A stretch of DNA of 45,820 nt from Aequorivita sp. (GCA_024637015.1 JAGXGE010000005.1:1-45820), one strand, 5' to 3'. Counted from the first letter of the stretch, positions 6,641 to 16,079 are shown. The notes: a model not told the origin generated them from the letters alone. Numbers and translations are program-made.

Positions 6641-8422
6641 GTGAATCGAAAAAACAGTTTTTGGGATGAACTAAAACGCCGTAATGTAATAAAGGGTGCC
6701 ATTTCTTATTTAGTGGTGGCTTGGTTACTTATCCGCATTGCTGCACTGTTGGGAGACATTCTGGAGATGCCGCTTTGGATCTCAAAAAGTCTTTTTTATT
6801 TACTTCTTATAGGTTTCCCCATATATTTACTGGTTTCCTGGATTTATGAATATACACCAACTGGTTTAAAGCGAACAAGTAAAGTAACCGAGTCTGCTTC
6901 CATTCGGAAAAAAACAGGTAAACGACTCAATAAAATTATAATCGCCCTGCTAGTTCTTATCTTGACTGTTTTGGTAATTGACAGATTTATAATAACTGAT
7001 AAAAAAGGTAAAAATACTTTTGATACTCCAGCAATAGCAATGATTTCCAAAACCATTGCGGTGCTTCCCTTTCAAGATTTTTCAGAAAAAAAAGACAATG
7101 AATATTTTGCAGATGGACTAACCGAAGAACTCCTCAACCTTTTATCGCAAGTAAACAAACTAAAGGTTACCTCGCGTACCTCTACATTTTCATTTAAAAA
7201 TTCAGAATTAAAGATTCCCGAAATTGCCGAAAAGCTAAATGTTACATACGTACTAGAAGGTAGCGTTCGCAAATCAGGAAAACTACTTCGCATTACAGCA
7301 CAGCTTATTGATGCAAAAAAAGACAAGCATTTATGGTCTGAAACCTATGACAGAAACTTGGATAACATATTTGCAATTCAGGATGAAGTTTCTGAAGCAG
7401 TTGTAAAAGCACTGGAAATTAATTTACTAGATGAAAAACCCCTGCCGAAATCTAAAAAAACGGATTCGGAAGCATATAAATTTTATTTACAAGCTATTCA
7501 CGCATCCCACAAATCAAGCGACACACAAAAACTGAAAGAGGCGGTAACTTTGGCAAAAGAAGCGCTTAAACTAGACGCTAACTACGTGCCTGCTTGGTTA
7601 TTGTTATCAAGAGTTTACGAAACGCAAGCAAATAACGGTACACTTACCTTTGATGAAGGTTATAGTTTGGCCAAAGAGGCTACAAACAAAGTGTTAGAAA
7701 TAGAGCCAAAAAACGCACTTGCTTACGCTTATCTGGCTGATGATGAATTAAGTTATGATTGGAATTTTGCCAAGGCGAAAAAATTAAACGCAATAGCACT
7801 AAAATTAGATGGTTCCAATCCCAAAATAATAAGTCTTACCGCTACACTTGCAATAGCTTTGGGCAATGTGGAAAGTGCCGTTAGACTCCAAGAATATTCG
7901 ACAAGTTTAGATCCTCTTAATCCAGATATGTACTACCAACTATTAAACATTTACTATTGTGCGGACAGACTGGACGATGCCGTTAATGCTGCAAAAAAAT
8001 GTATAGAATTACAACCCGACCGCTATGCCGTTCATTATTATTACGCAAGAATTTTATTACAGCAAAATAAAATAGTCGAGGCCCGAGAAGCCCTAAAAGC
8101 AGAAAAGGACGAAGGATGGACGTTACAGATGCTTTCCGATATTTGCTTTAAATTAAATGAAATCGAGAAATCTGAAGCCTATATGCAAGAACTTATTTTA
8201 AAATATAAAGATGAAATGGCCTACCAAATTGCCGAAAGCTATTCCTTTAGAAACGATAAGGAGAATGCGTTTAAATGGTTGGACAAGGCTTACAAAGTAC
8301 ACGACGTGGGATTGAACGAGGTCTTGTCTGAACCGCGTTTTAGAAATTTGCACTCCGATAAAAGGTGGCAAAAGTTTATTGACAAAATGGGTTTTCCCAA
8401 AAATGAAAACGATACGCAATGA
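6641..8422 (+). CDS. Membrane-anchored FlgO/TolB-like TPR protein (first paralogue)
   Basis: A 593-residue protein with a GTG start; the N-terminus NSFWDELKRRNVIKGAISYL aligns with that of the next gene, which supports this start. Three membrane helices (about 20-40, 48-68, 97-117) are followed by a FlgO/TolB-N-type domain (about 136-265) with IAVLPFQDFS, YFADGLTEELLNLL, VTSRTSTF and YVLEGSVRKSG, then TPR repeats to the end. Such proteins resemble the output parts of bacterial adenylate-cyclase-like and CadC-like regulators but lack a cyclase or DNA-binding domain. The function is unknown; a scaffold or sensor role is a guess. Its stop overlaps the next start (ATGA). Confidence 0.85.
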   Translation: MNRKNSFWDELKRRNVIKGAISYLVVAWLLIRIAALLGDILEMPLWISKSLFYLLLIGFPIYLLVSWIYEYTPTGLKRTSKVTESASIRKKTGKRLNKIIIALLVLILTVLVIDRFIITDKKGKNTFDTPAIAMISKTIAVLPFQDFSEKKDNEYFADGLTEELLNLLSQVNKLKVTSRTSTFSFKNSELKIPEIAEKLNVTYVLEGSVRKSGKLLRITAQLIDAKKDKHLWSETYDRNLDNIFAIQDEVSEAVVKALEINLLDEKPLPKSKKTDSEAYKFYLQAIHASHKSSDTQKLKEAVTLAKEALKLDANYVPAWLLLSRVYETQANNGTLTFDEGYSLAKEATNKVLEIEPKNALAYAYLADDELSYDWNFAKAKKLNAIALKLDGSNPKIISLTATLAIALGNVESAVRLQEYSTSLDPLNPDMYYQLLNIYYCADRLDDAVNAAKKCIELQPDRYAVHYYYARILLQQNKIVEAREALKAEKDEGWTLQMLSDICFKLNEIEKSEAYMQELILKYKDEMAYQIAESYSFRNDKENAFKWLDKAYKVHDVGLNEVLSEPRFRNLHSDKRWQKFIDKMGFPKNENDTQ

Positions 8423-10170
8423 ACCTTAATGATTTTTTTAACGAGTTAAAAAGAAGAAATGTTTTTAAGGGTACGGTTTCGTATTTAGTTTTTTCTTGGG
8501 TTTTGCTACAGGTTATAGCTATACTCACTCCCATTATTAACGCTCCCGTTTGGTTTGGAAAAATGCTATTGATTATTTTAATAGTATTGTTACCCGTATG
8601 GATCTGTGTATCATGGTTTTTTGAAATTACTGCAGAAGGTATTAAAAAAACTAAAAATGTTCCCAAGGATAAATCCATTTCACAAAAAACTGGACAAAAA
8701 TTCAACACTTTTATCATTGTCTTCCTAGCTTTAGCAATTCTTTTATTATTTGTGGACAGGTTCAGATTGCGATCAGAAAAAAATGAAACTACCATAGCCC
8801 TAGTAGCGAAGCCTGAAAAATCCATTGCGGTTTTACCATTCTCAGATATGTCGTCCAACAATCAGCAAGGCTATTTTGCAGATGGTTTGGCAGAAGAAGT
8901 ACTGAATTCTCTTGTTAAAATAAACGAACTGCAAGTTACCTCGCGCACCTCGGCCTTTTCATTCAAAAATAAAGGAATCGGCTTGGCGAAAATAGCAAAA
9001 ACCTTGCACGTTGCCTACATACTTGAAGGCAGCGTACGCTCACAAGACAGTATTATAAGAGTAAGCGTAAATCTTGTTGAGACCAAAGGCGACAATAGTA
9101 TTTGGTCCCATACTTGGGAAAAAGAACTAAAAAATATTTTTAAAATACAGAACGAAATTGCTGAAGCAATTGCTGAAAATCTTCAGTTACGGATTTTGGA
9201 TAAGATAATTCCGAAGGTAAAAGAATCAAATACCGATGCTTATGCGCTGTTTTTAAAAGGTCGCTATATTTATCAGAATAACAGCAACGAAGAGTCATTA
9301 CTTCAATCTGAAAAATTATTAAAACAATCCTTGGCTATAGATTCCACCTACGTTGCAGCATTAATAGTTTTAGGCAATAATTACCACTCACAAAACAATT
9401 ACGGAATTATTGACTTTGAGAAAGGTAAGGAACTAACTTATCAAGTTGCCGAAAGAGCAATAAAAGCAGACAGCACCTATGCCGAAACCTATGCTTTTAT
9501 GTCCTTACTCTCTTTAGAGTATGAGAACGATATTGGAAAAGCCGGAAAGCTTGCAAATAAGGCATTGCTTTTAGAGCCAAATAACATAACTGCACTTCAT
9601 CGGGCGTCGGAGGTAGCATTTTTGCAAGGTAGGATAGAAGATGCCATAGCAATTCATAAAAAAGTACTCGCTATGGACCCTGTGAATGCCAGTAATTACT
9701 ACAGCATGGCAAACACCTATTATATGGCCAAAAAGCTTAACGAAGCCGAAATAAATATTAAGGAATCGGTAAGGCTGGATCCAGACCAAAACGTCGCATA
9801 TTCCTTATATGCACTTATCTTAATGCGCCAAAAACGATACAATGAAGCCTTAGAGATTATAAAAAAAGAACCTCTGGAAGGTTTTAGGCTACACATTGAA
9901 GCTATGATCTATGATTTTTTGGGAGATACAGAAAAATCTGATGCTGCTTTGGAAAAATTGATCAATGAATATCAAAACTCATGGAGTTATCAAATTGCTG
10001 GCACTTACGCAGTGCTTAAAGATGAAGAAAAAATGTATTATTGGCTAGAAAAAGCACGGACATACAATGACCTCGGTCTTATAGAACTGCCAAATGAACC
10101 TATGTTTGAACCCTATAGAAACCAAGTCCGTTTTAAGGATTTTATGAAAAAACTGGGATATAAATATTAG
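8419..10170 (+). CDS. Membrane-anchored FlgO/TolB-like TPR protein (second paralogue)
   Basis: A 583-residue paralogue of the previous gene with the same layout: NDFFNELKRRNVFKGTVSYL, three membrane helices (about 20-40, 48-70, 94-112), the FlgO/TolB-like domain (SIAVLPFSDMS, YFADGLAEEVLNSL, VTSRTSAFSF, YILEGSVRSQ), then TPR repeats. The ATG overlaps the upstream stop by 4 bases, so both are translated from one message. It converges with the intact phnA with a single base between the stop codons. The two paralogues may form a hetero-complex in the inner membrane; this is inference from coupling. Confidence 0.85.
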   Translation: MNLNDFFNELKRRNVFKGTVSYLVFSWVLLQVIAILTPIINAPVWFGKMLLIILIVLLPVWICVSWFFEITAEGIKKTKNVPKDKSISQKTGQKFNTFIIVFLALAILLLFVDRFRLRSEKNETTIALVAKPEKSIAVLPFSDMSSNNQQGYFADGLAEEVLNSLVKINELQVTSRTSAFSFKNKGIGLAKIAKTLHVAYILEGSVRSQDSIIRVSVNLVETKGDNSIWSHTWEKELKNIFKIQNEIAEAIAENLQLRILDKIIPKVKESNTDAYALFLKGRYIYQNNSNEESLLQSEKLLKQSLAIDSTYVAALIVLGNNYHSQNNYGIIDFEKGKELTYQVAERAIKADSTYAETYAFMSLLSLEYENDIGKAGKLANKALLLEPNNITALHRASEVAFLQGRIEDAIAIHKKVLAMDPVNASNYYSMANTYYMAKKLNEAEINIKESVRLDPDQNVAYSLYALILMRQKRYNEALEIIKKEPLEGFRLHIEAMIYDFLGDTEKSDAALEKLINEYQNSWSYQIAGTYAVLKDEEKMYYWLEKARTYNDLGLIELPNEPMFEPYRNQVRFKDFMKKLGYKY

Positions 10171-10171
10171 C

Positions 10172-10747
10172 TTATATTTTTTTTACAAAATCAGTAATTA
10201 GCACAATCTGTTGGCCGTCAACCTTGCCTTCAATGTATTTTTCGTTTTCGTGATCTAGTGAAATCCTTCGAACGGCAGTGCCTTGTTTGGCAACCATACT
10301 ACTTCCCTTCACCTTCAAATCTTTTATTAAAACTACGGAATCTCCCGCTTCCAAAATAACGCCGTTGCTATCGCGGTGAATAACTGCTTCACCTTGAATT
10401 TCTGCAACTCCAGCCTTTGCCCAATCTTTTGTTTCATCTTCCAGATACATCATATCCAGTAAATCCTGTGGCCAGCCTTCTGCTTTTAAACGGTTCAGCA
10501 TACGCCATGCCATTACTTGAACAGCTGGAACTGTGCTCCACATACTATCATTCAAACAACGCCAATGGTTAGGCTCTACTCTTTCTGGATCTTCTATTTG
10601 CTCTTTGCAAGTGTTGCAAACAAAAATGCTAGTTTCCGCTACATCCGTTGGAGAATTCGGCACTTCATACACACTTAGATTTTCCTCCGAACCGCAAAGT
10701 TCACATTTATTACCACTTCTTTCTTGTAGGTCTTTTTCTGAATTCAT
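10172..10747 (-). CDS. phnA: PhnA/YjdM family zinc-ribbon protein
   Basis: A 191-residue protein. The N-terminal zinc ribbon has NKCELCGSEENL and VCNTCKEQI; the C-terminal PhnA domain has SNGVILEAGDSVVLIKDLKV and VDGQQIVLITDFVKKI. It is longer than the E. coli YjdM (about 110 residues) because of a middle segment with WRCLNDSMWSTVPAVQVMAW, which is common in Bacteroidota. Despite the name, the family has no proven role in phosphonate use. It is intact, unlike the truncated copy at 6289-6525. Confidence 0.88.
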   Translation of the reverse strand: MNSEKDLQERSGNKCELCGSEENLSVYEVPNSPTDVAETSIFVCNTCKEQIEDPERVEPNHWRCLNDSMWSTVPAVQVMAWRMLNRLKAEGWPQDLLDMMYLEDETKDWAKAGVAEIQGEAVIHRDSNGVILEAGDSVVLIKDLKVKGSSMVAKQGTAVRRISLDHENEKYIEGKVDGQQIVLITDFVKKI

Positions 10748-10863
10748 TTTTAAATTTTTTAATCCGTTGCCAAAGCTTTGGAGAATGAGGATGCAAAGAT
10801 AGCCGATTCAATTAAAAGGGTAATTTGGAATTTGGAATTTAATCTTTTTAATATTTTTAACCC

Positions 10864-10906
10864 TCTACATTTGTAGAATTAAAATATTTATTCTACGTTT
10901 GTAGAA
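10864..10906 (+). promoter_or_regulatory. BlaI-type operators overlapping the blaI promoter
   Basis: Two dyads are present: TCTACATTTGTAGA (10864-10877) and TTCTACGTTTGTAGAA (10891-10906), both of the TACA-N-TGTA type bound by BlaI/MecI repressors. The second contains TACGTTTG (10894-10901), a match to the Bacteroidota -7 box TAnnTTTG, and TTG at 10871-10873 within the first dyad lies 20 bases upstream, fitting a -33 element. So one operator covers each promoter box. The start codon is at 10927. Confidence 0.75.
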
Positions 10907-10926
10907 CAATAATTAAAACTCCAAGT

Positions 10927-11292
10927 ATGGCTTTATCTAATTCTGAAGAACAATTGATGCAGATTTTGTGGAAGCAAGAACGTGCATTAATGAAAGATTT
11001 AATAGACGCATACCCAGACCCAAAGCCTGCCACCACTACTATTGCTACACTTTTAAAGCGAATGCAGGACAAAAATTTTGTAGATTACAAACAACTTGGT
11101 CGTTCGCGTGAATATTTTCCGTTGGTGAAAAAGAAAGACTATTTTTCAAAACACGTTAATGGGTTGATAAAAAACTTTTTCAATAACAGTCCCTCGCAAT
11201 TTGCTTCGTTTTTTACCGAAGAAACCAATCTTTCCAAAAAAGAGTTGGAGGAATTGAAAACGCTTATAGATTCAGAAATTAAAAAGAAATAA
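10927..11292 (+). CDS. blaI: BlaI/MecI/CopY-family transcriptional repressor
   Basis: A 121-residue protein with the winged-helix of the family at about residues 3-75: NSEEQLMQILWKQERALMKD, TTIATLLKRMQDKNFVDYKQ and GRSREYFPLV. The C-terminal part is the dimerisation helix region cleaved in the BlaI paradigm. Its operators lie directly upstream. The M56 peptidase gene follows after 2 bases, so the pair is one operon in which the membrane peptidase would inactivate the repressor on a signal. The signal need not be a beta-lactam, since no beta-lactamase is nearby. Confidence 0.92.
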   Translation: MALSNSEEQLMQILWKQERALMKDLIDAYPDPKPATTTIATLLKRMQDKNFVDYKQLGRSREYFPLVKKKDYFSKHVNGLIKNFFNNSPSQFASFFTEETNLSKKELEELKTLIDSEIKKK

Positions 11293-11294
11293 GT

Positions 11295-12683
11295 ATGGAA
11301 CTCTATATCTTAAAATCCGTCTCTTGCCTCGCTCTTTTCTTCGCTTTTTATAAAGTATTTTTAGAACGCACTTCCATTCATAATTTTAAGCGTTTTTATT
11401 TATTTGGAATTTTAATACTGTCCTTTGTAGTCCCGCTTATAACTTTTACAATTTATGTTGACGTAGCGCCAACACTAACTTCTTTTACAGCGAAAAACCT
11501 ACAAATTGTTGCATCTGAAAGCCAGGAAGCCACAAACTACTGGCCTTATATTTTATGGTCGATTTATGGTTTGGGAGTGTTGTTTTTCAGCCTAAAATTT
11601 TACAGAAATCTTTTTACTTTAATTCAAAAAATACGGCAGAACCCAAAATACCGAAAGAAGCATTTCATAAATATTCTTTTAAAGGAAACTGTCATTCCGC
11701 ATACTTTTTTCAGCTACATTTTTCTGAATAAACTGCAATTTGAAAACGATGAAATACCAAGAGAAGTAATACTTCACGAGCAAGCACATGCTATTCAAAA
11801 GCATAGTTTGGATATTCTTTTTGTAGAATTTTTGCAAATTATATTTTGGTTTAATCCGTTGTTTTATTTCATAAAAAGAAGCATAAAACTAAACCACGAA
11901 TTTTTAGCGGACCAAGCTGTATTGAAAGCTGGTACTGAAACTTCAGCCTATCAAAAAATATTATTGGCATTCTCATCAAATGCACATACGCCTGCTTTGG
12001 CACATTCAATCAATTATTCATCAATCAAAAAACGTTTTACAGTTATGAAAACACACACCTCAAAAAGAAGTATTTGGTTTCGAAGCTTCTTAATTTTACC
12101 GCTGCTATCTTTATTAATTTTTGGGTTTAGCTCCCAGGAAATAGTTCAAAAACAAGTTGAAAAAACAAAGGAAGCAAAAGAGCCAATTCAAAAAACAGCA
12201 AGCAAAGCCGAATTGTCCGAATACAATAAGCTGGCAAAAAAGTACAACGAAATGGCAAAGAACAATATGGTCGTAAAAAAGAAGGACCTGGAAAGACTTC
12301 ATTATTTATACGGCCTAATGACACTGGAACAAAAAAGAGTAGCTGAACCATATCCTAATATTCCACCACCGCCAGCACCAGAACCGCCAAAAGTAAAAAA
12401 AGGTGAAAAAAGTAACATTCCACCTCCGCCACCGCCACCAGCTCCAAAGGCTCCCAAAGCCCCTTCAGCAGAAAATGGAAATTTATATATGGCTGCCGAA
12501 GCACCTCCCGCTCCGAATCCAGATCCTGTGGAATATATAAAGGAATTGGGGAAACGCGGAGCCACTTTTTATATTGGCCCCCATAAATACAGTACGGATG
12601 AAGCAGTTGAATTAGTCCGAAAAAGTAAAGAAGCAACCATTGATGTAAGCAAATATCCAGAAGTCCATTTGGGCGGTTGCTAA
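11295..12683 (+). CDS. BlaR1-like M56-family membrane metallopeptidase
   Basis: A 462-residue protein with membrane segments at about 1-20, 33-55, 77-97 and 258-275. LHEQAHAIQKHSLDI gives the zinc motif HEQAH (161-165) and the downstream NHEFLADQAVL is the usual M56 partner motif. The extracytoplasmic part has no penicillin-binding domain; it is a charged helix followed by a proline-rich stretch (about residues 353-400) and a short globular tail ending in GGC. So the sensing part differs from BlaR1 and the inducer is unknown. It forms an operon with the BlaI-type repressor. Confidence 0.88.
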   Translation: MELYILKSVSCLALFFAFYKVFLERTSIHNFKRFYLFGILILSFVVPLITFTIYVDVAPTLTSFTAKNLQIVASESQEATNYWPYILWSIYGLGVLFFSLKFYRNLFTLIQKIRQNPKYRKKHFINILLKETVIPHTFFSYIFLNKLQFENDEIPREVILHEQAHAIQKHSLDILFVEFLQIIFWFNPLFYFIKRSIKLNHEFLADQAVLKAGTETSAYQKILLAFSSNAHTPALAHSINYSSIKKRFTVMKTHTSKRSIWFRSFLILPLLSLLIFGFSSQEIVQKQVEKTKEAKEPIQKTASKAELSEYNKLAKKYNEMAKNNMVVKKKDLERLHYLYGLMTLEQKRVAEPYPNIPPPPAPEPPKVKKGEKSNIPPPPPPPAPKAPKAPSAENGNLYMAAEAPPAPNPDPVEYIKELGKRGATFYIGPHKYSTDEAVELVRKSKEATIDVSKYPEVHLGGC

Positions 12684-12710
12684 GTTAATTAGCTTATATG
12701 ATTTCAAAAA

Positions 12711-12744
12711 AAATGCTTCCAAACTTTAAAGTTTGGAAGCATTT
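12711..12744. terminator. Bidirectional terminator, perfect 17-base palindrome
   Basis: AAATGCTTCCAAACTTT (12711-12727) is followed directly by its reverse complement (12728-12744). A and T runs on the two sides suit both directions. It lies between the converging M56 peptidase and M1 peptidase genes. Confidence 0.85.
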
Positions 12745-12762
12745 CTTCTTTATTGGAATTTT

Positions 12763-14700
12763 TTAAAGTTTATTCCACGTATCATTCAAAAGATTCACGT
12801 CTGGCAACATTTTGTTGGGGTCCAAAACCACACGCTGTACTTGCTTTGTAGTTTTTAAAAGATGTTCCCAACTATTGCCACGCTGCCAAATTTCAACGGG
12901 AAGATCAATGTTTTCATTTGTATTGTCTGAATAAATAACTTGCAGTTTTACGGGCATTGGGATTTGTCCATCGTTTTCGACTGTAATTAGGTAATTTCCC
13001 AAATATGGTTTTACGTCAGTAATACCCAAATCTATGTTTCCATTGCCATAAAACCAGCCTTTCCAGAACCAGGCAAGGTCTTCGCCTGCAACATTTTCTA
13101 TATGGTTGAAAAAGTCGTTTGGTTGCGGATGCTTGTATGCCCAGGTATGGATATAACTTTTAAAGGCATTGTCAAATCGTTCGGGCCCAAGGATGTATTC
13201 TCGAAGCAAATAGAGTCCAACCGCAGGTTTATAATAGGCGGTATACGCCAGGTTTCGGGAATTTGCAACGTCAGGATATGTATCAATTCCTTCTCTGTTT
13301 TCATAAGTAAGGTATTGCACCAAATTGCGCGGAGCATCTTGATTTGAAAAAAATTCTCCATTATTAAAAGCTTGTGAACTGTAATGATTTATAAAAGTGT
13401 TAAAACCTTCATCCATCCAAGGGTAGCGGCGCTCATTGCTACCAACAATCATCGGGAACCAGTTATGCCCAAATTCGTGATCGGTAACGTCCCAAAGGTC
13501 GGCTGCTCCCCTATTTTTATATTCGCAAAAACTAACGCCTGGATATTCCATTCCGCCAACACTGGCGGCTACATTGATAGCATTTGGATAAGGATATGCA
13601 AAATAGGTTTTTGAATAAAATTCTATCGAAGCTTTTGTAAATTCAGTGGAACGGGACCAAGCGGTTTCTCCATCGCTTTCCTTTGGATAAACCGATTGAG
13701 CCAGTGCAGTTTTTCCTTCCGGAAGATTAATTTTTGCTGCGTCCCAAATAAATGCTTTTGAAGATGCCCAAGCTACATCGCGCGTATTTTCCATTTTGAA
13801 ATGCCATGTAACCATTCCACTGGTTTTGGTGTGAGCGACAGGCTTACCGACCTCATCAGGATTTATAATATAAATTGTTTTATCACTTTTTGCGGCCTCT
13901 GCAAAACGATCCTGTTGGGTTTTGGTCAATACCTCGTTTGGATTATCCAATTTGCCGGAACAAATTACGGTTTGATCTGCGGGAGCGGTAATTTTTACAT
14001 CGTAGTTTCCGTATTCGCAATAGAATTCACCTGCTCCCAAATAAGGATCAGTATTCCAGCCAACAACATCGTCAAAGACACAAACTCTAGGGTACCATTG
14101 TGCAATGGCGTAAATAGTTCCTCCCTTAACATCAAGCCTCCCCATTCGGTCCATCCCTTCAACAGGAACTTTAAATTTGAAATTCATTTTTATATCCACA
14201 GTTCCGCCTTTTGCAGCAAGTGGTTTGTCAAGCCAAACCTGCATACGGGTATCAGTTATTAAATATTTTGAAGAAGTGCCCGTTTTGGTTTTTGCTGAAA
14301 CGTTACTCAATTCAAACCCGCCTTCCACATCGCCATTGTAACGATTTCCGTAAATTGGAGTAGTTAGCGTGCCGCGCGAATTTTGAGTGAAACGATCCTG
14401 TTCCAAATACAACCAAATAAAATCCAATGTTTCAGGGCTGTTGTTTGTGTAGTGAATGGTTACATTCCCTGAAACGGTATGGTTTATATCATCCAGAGTT
14501 GCTTCCAAATTGTAATCAGCAGAATTCTGCCAATATTCTGGGCCAGGTTTTCCCGAAGCTGAACGGTAGACATTTCCCTGTCTGTATGAAAAATTATCGA
14601 AAAGATCTTGGTTGTCTGGGATTACTTCCTGTGCAGTGATTACAGCAGAGAAAGTGAAAAGGAGCAGCGAGAAAAGTAAGCTACTTTTTGAGTATGTCAT
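12763..14700 (-). CDS. M1-family metallopeptidase, secreted
   Basis: A 645-residue protein with signal peptide (MTYSKSSLLFSLLLFTFSA, cleavage near ITAQ-E). The M1 exopeptidase motif appears as GGMEYPG, and the zinc site as TDHEFGHNWFPMIVGSNERR with the third ligand in WMDEGFNTFINHY. The N-terminal aminopeptidase beta-domain (about 50-250) and the catalytic domain (about 300-520) are both present; the long C-terminal HEAT-like domain of full aminopeptidase N is missing, as in many Bacteroidota homologues. No Por-type sorting tail is seen. It likely trims peptides in the periplasm. Confidence 0.92.
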   Translation of the reverse strand: MTYSKSSLLFSLLLFTFSAVITAQEVIPDNQDLFDNFSYRQGNVYRSASGKPGPEYWQNSADYNLEATLDDINHTVSGNVTIHYTNNSPETLDFIWLYLEQDRFTQNSRGTLTTPIYGNRYNGDVEGGFELSNVSAKTKTGTSSKYLITDTRMQVWLDKPLAAKGGTVDIKMNFKFKVPVEGMDRMGRLDVKGGTIYAIAQWYPRVCVFDDVVGWNTDPYLGAGEFYCEYGNYDVKITAPADQTVICSGKLDNPNEVLTKTQQDRFAEAAKSDKTIYIINPDEVGKPVAHTKTSGMVTWHFKMENTRDVAWASSKAFIWDAAKINLPEGKTALAQSVYPKESDGETAWSRSTEFTKASIEFYSKTYFAYPYPNAINVAASVGGMEYPGVSFCEYKNRGAADLWDVTDHEFGHNWFPMIVGSNERRYPWMDEGFNTFINHYSSQAFNNGEFFSNQDAPRNLVQYLTYENREGIDTYPDVANSRNLAYTAYYKPAVGLYLLREYILGPERFDNAFKSYIHTWAYKHPQPNDFFNHIENVAGEDLAWFWKGWFYGNGNIDLGITDVKPYLGNYLITVENDGQIPMPVKLQVIYSDNTNENIDLPVEIWQRGNSWEHLLKTTKQVQRVVLDPNKMLPDVNLLNDTWNKL

Positions 14701-14813
14701 TTTTTTTTAATTAAAAGGAGGTTGCGAAGTTAATAAATGAGTTGTAAAAATCTTGTTAAAACAATTGGTCATTCAAAGTGATGGATTTATGTAGAAGCAA
14801 AAACTGAGTATAT

Positions 14814-16079
14814 TTAATTTAACGAATCTTGGCTTGATTTTTCGGGAATCAATTTTTTAACCATTTTGCCTACAGAAAGGCCTTGGACCAATATTGAAAA
14901 CACAACCACCACATAGGTTATTACCAAAAACAACTCGCGATGCATTACTTCGGTGAGTCCAAGAGCCAAGGCTATGGAAATTCCTCCGCGTAGGCCAGCC
15001 CAAGTCATAATTTTTGCGGTGTGGGGAACAAAGTTTAACTTTCTTTTAAAGAAATTTACGGGTAAAATTAAAGATGTATATCGGCTAATAAGTACCACAG
15101 GAATAGCGATTAGCCCTGCCAAAATATAGATCCCTTTAAACTCTAACGCTAGCATTTCCATACCAATTAAAACGAACAAAATGGTATTGAGCAGAATGTC
15201 TATAAGCTCCCAAAATTTGTCTACATAGGATTCCGTTAATTCACTCATGGCTCCCTGCCTTACAATATCGTTACCAATAAAAAGACCCGATGTTACCATT
15301 GCCAAAGGAGCGGAAACATGAAGGCGTTCTGCCAAAACCGTACCCGCCATTACCGTTGCCAAGGTAATAATCACTTCCATATCATAATCATTAATAGTTT
15401 TTAAAAGGCGGTATGTAATCCACCCCAAAAGCAAGCCTAGTGCAATTCCACCAATTACCTCTATTCCAAATAATTTTAAAACTCCAAGAGTGCTAACATT
15501 TTCAGGCCCCAAATTTGCGACTTCAAAAATGGTAAGAAAAACCACAACGCCTACCCCATCATTAAACAGTGATTCGCCAACAATTTTAGCTTCGAGGTTT
15601 TTTGGCACTTTAGCTTTTTTCATAATTCCCAATACCGCAATTGGATCAGTGGGAGAGATAAGTGCTCCAAAAAGAATACAGTATAAGTATTCCACTTCCA
15701 TGCCTATAAATTGCAGCAGCATAAATAAAAATGTGCCGACCAAAAATGTGGAAACCAAAACACCCAGCGTAGAAAAAATCAAAATTGGCCAGCGTTGCAC
15801 TTTCAATTGTTCAAAATTTGTGTGCAGGGCTCCCGCAAAAAGCAGAAAACTTAGCATTACATCCAGCAAGGCCGTCCGGAAATCTATTTTGGTGATTATA
15901 TATTTTTCGGCATTTAAAAGTGTAGGATTAATATAGCTAAGTGCAAAAACGCCGAAAGTAAAAACTATTGTTATCAGCATAAGCCCGATTGTATTGGGCA
16001 GTTTTAAAAATCGCACATTTATATAGCCGAATGTTGCAGCAAGCGTAATTATGATGGTGATGATCAGGAAATAATCCAC
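14814..16079 (-). CDS. CPA1-family Na+/H+ antiporter
   Basis: A 421-residue polytopic membrane protein with 11-13 helices. LFGALISPTDPIAVLGIMKK and KIVGESLFNDGVGVVVFLTI are the conserved CPA1 (NhaP/NHE-type) ion-site motifs; ND in SLFNDG and D in TDP are the transport residues. TWAGLRGGISIALALGL is the third family signature. There is no long cytosolic C-terminal domain. It would exchange Na+ or K+ for protons in the inner membrane. The gene stands alone, 113 bases downstream of the M1 peptidase start on the same strand. Confidence 0.92.
   Translation of the reverse strand: MDYFLIITIIITLAATFGYINVRFLKLPNTIGLMLITIVFTFGVFALSYINPTLLNAEKYIITKIDFRTALLDVMLSFLLFAGALHTNFEQLKVQRWPILIFSTLGVLVSTFLVGTFLFMLLQFIGMEVEYLYCILFGALISPTDPIAVLGIMKKAKVPKNLEAKIVGESLFNDGVGVVVFLTIFEVANLGPENVSTLGVLKLFGIEVIGGIALGLLLGWITYRLLKTINDYDMEVIITLATVMAGTVLAERLHVSAPLAMVTSGLFIGNDIVRQGAMSELTESYVDKFWELIDILLNTILFVLIGMEMLALEFKGIYILAGLIAIPVVLISRYTSLILPVNFFKRKLNFVPHTAKIMTWAGLRGGISIALALGLTEVMHRELFLVITYVVVVFSILVQGLSVGKMVKKLIPEKSSQDSLN

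Noticed and set aside
12302-12565. Minus-strand glycine-rich 87-residue frame
   Set aside because: It is the complement of the proline-rich codons of the M56 peptidase gene.
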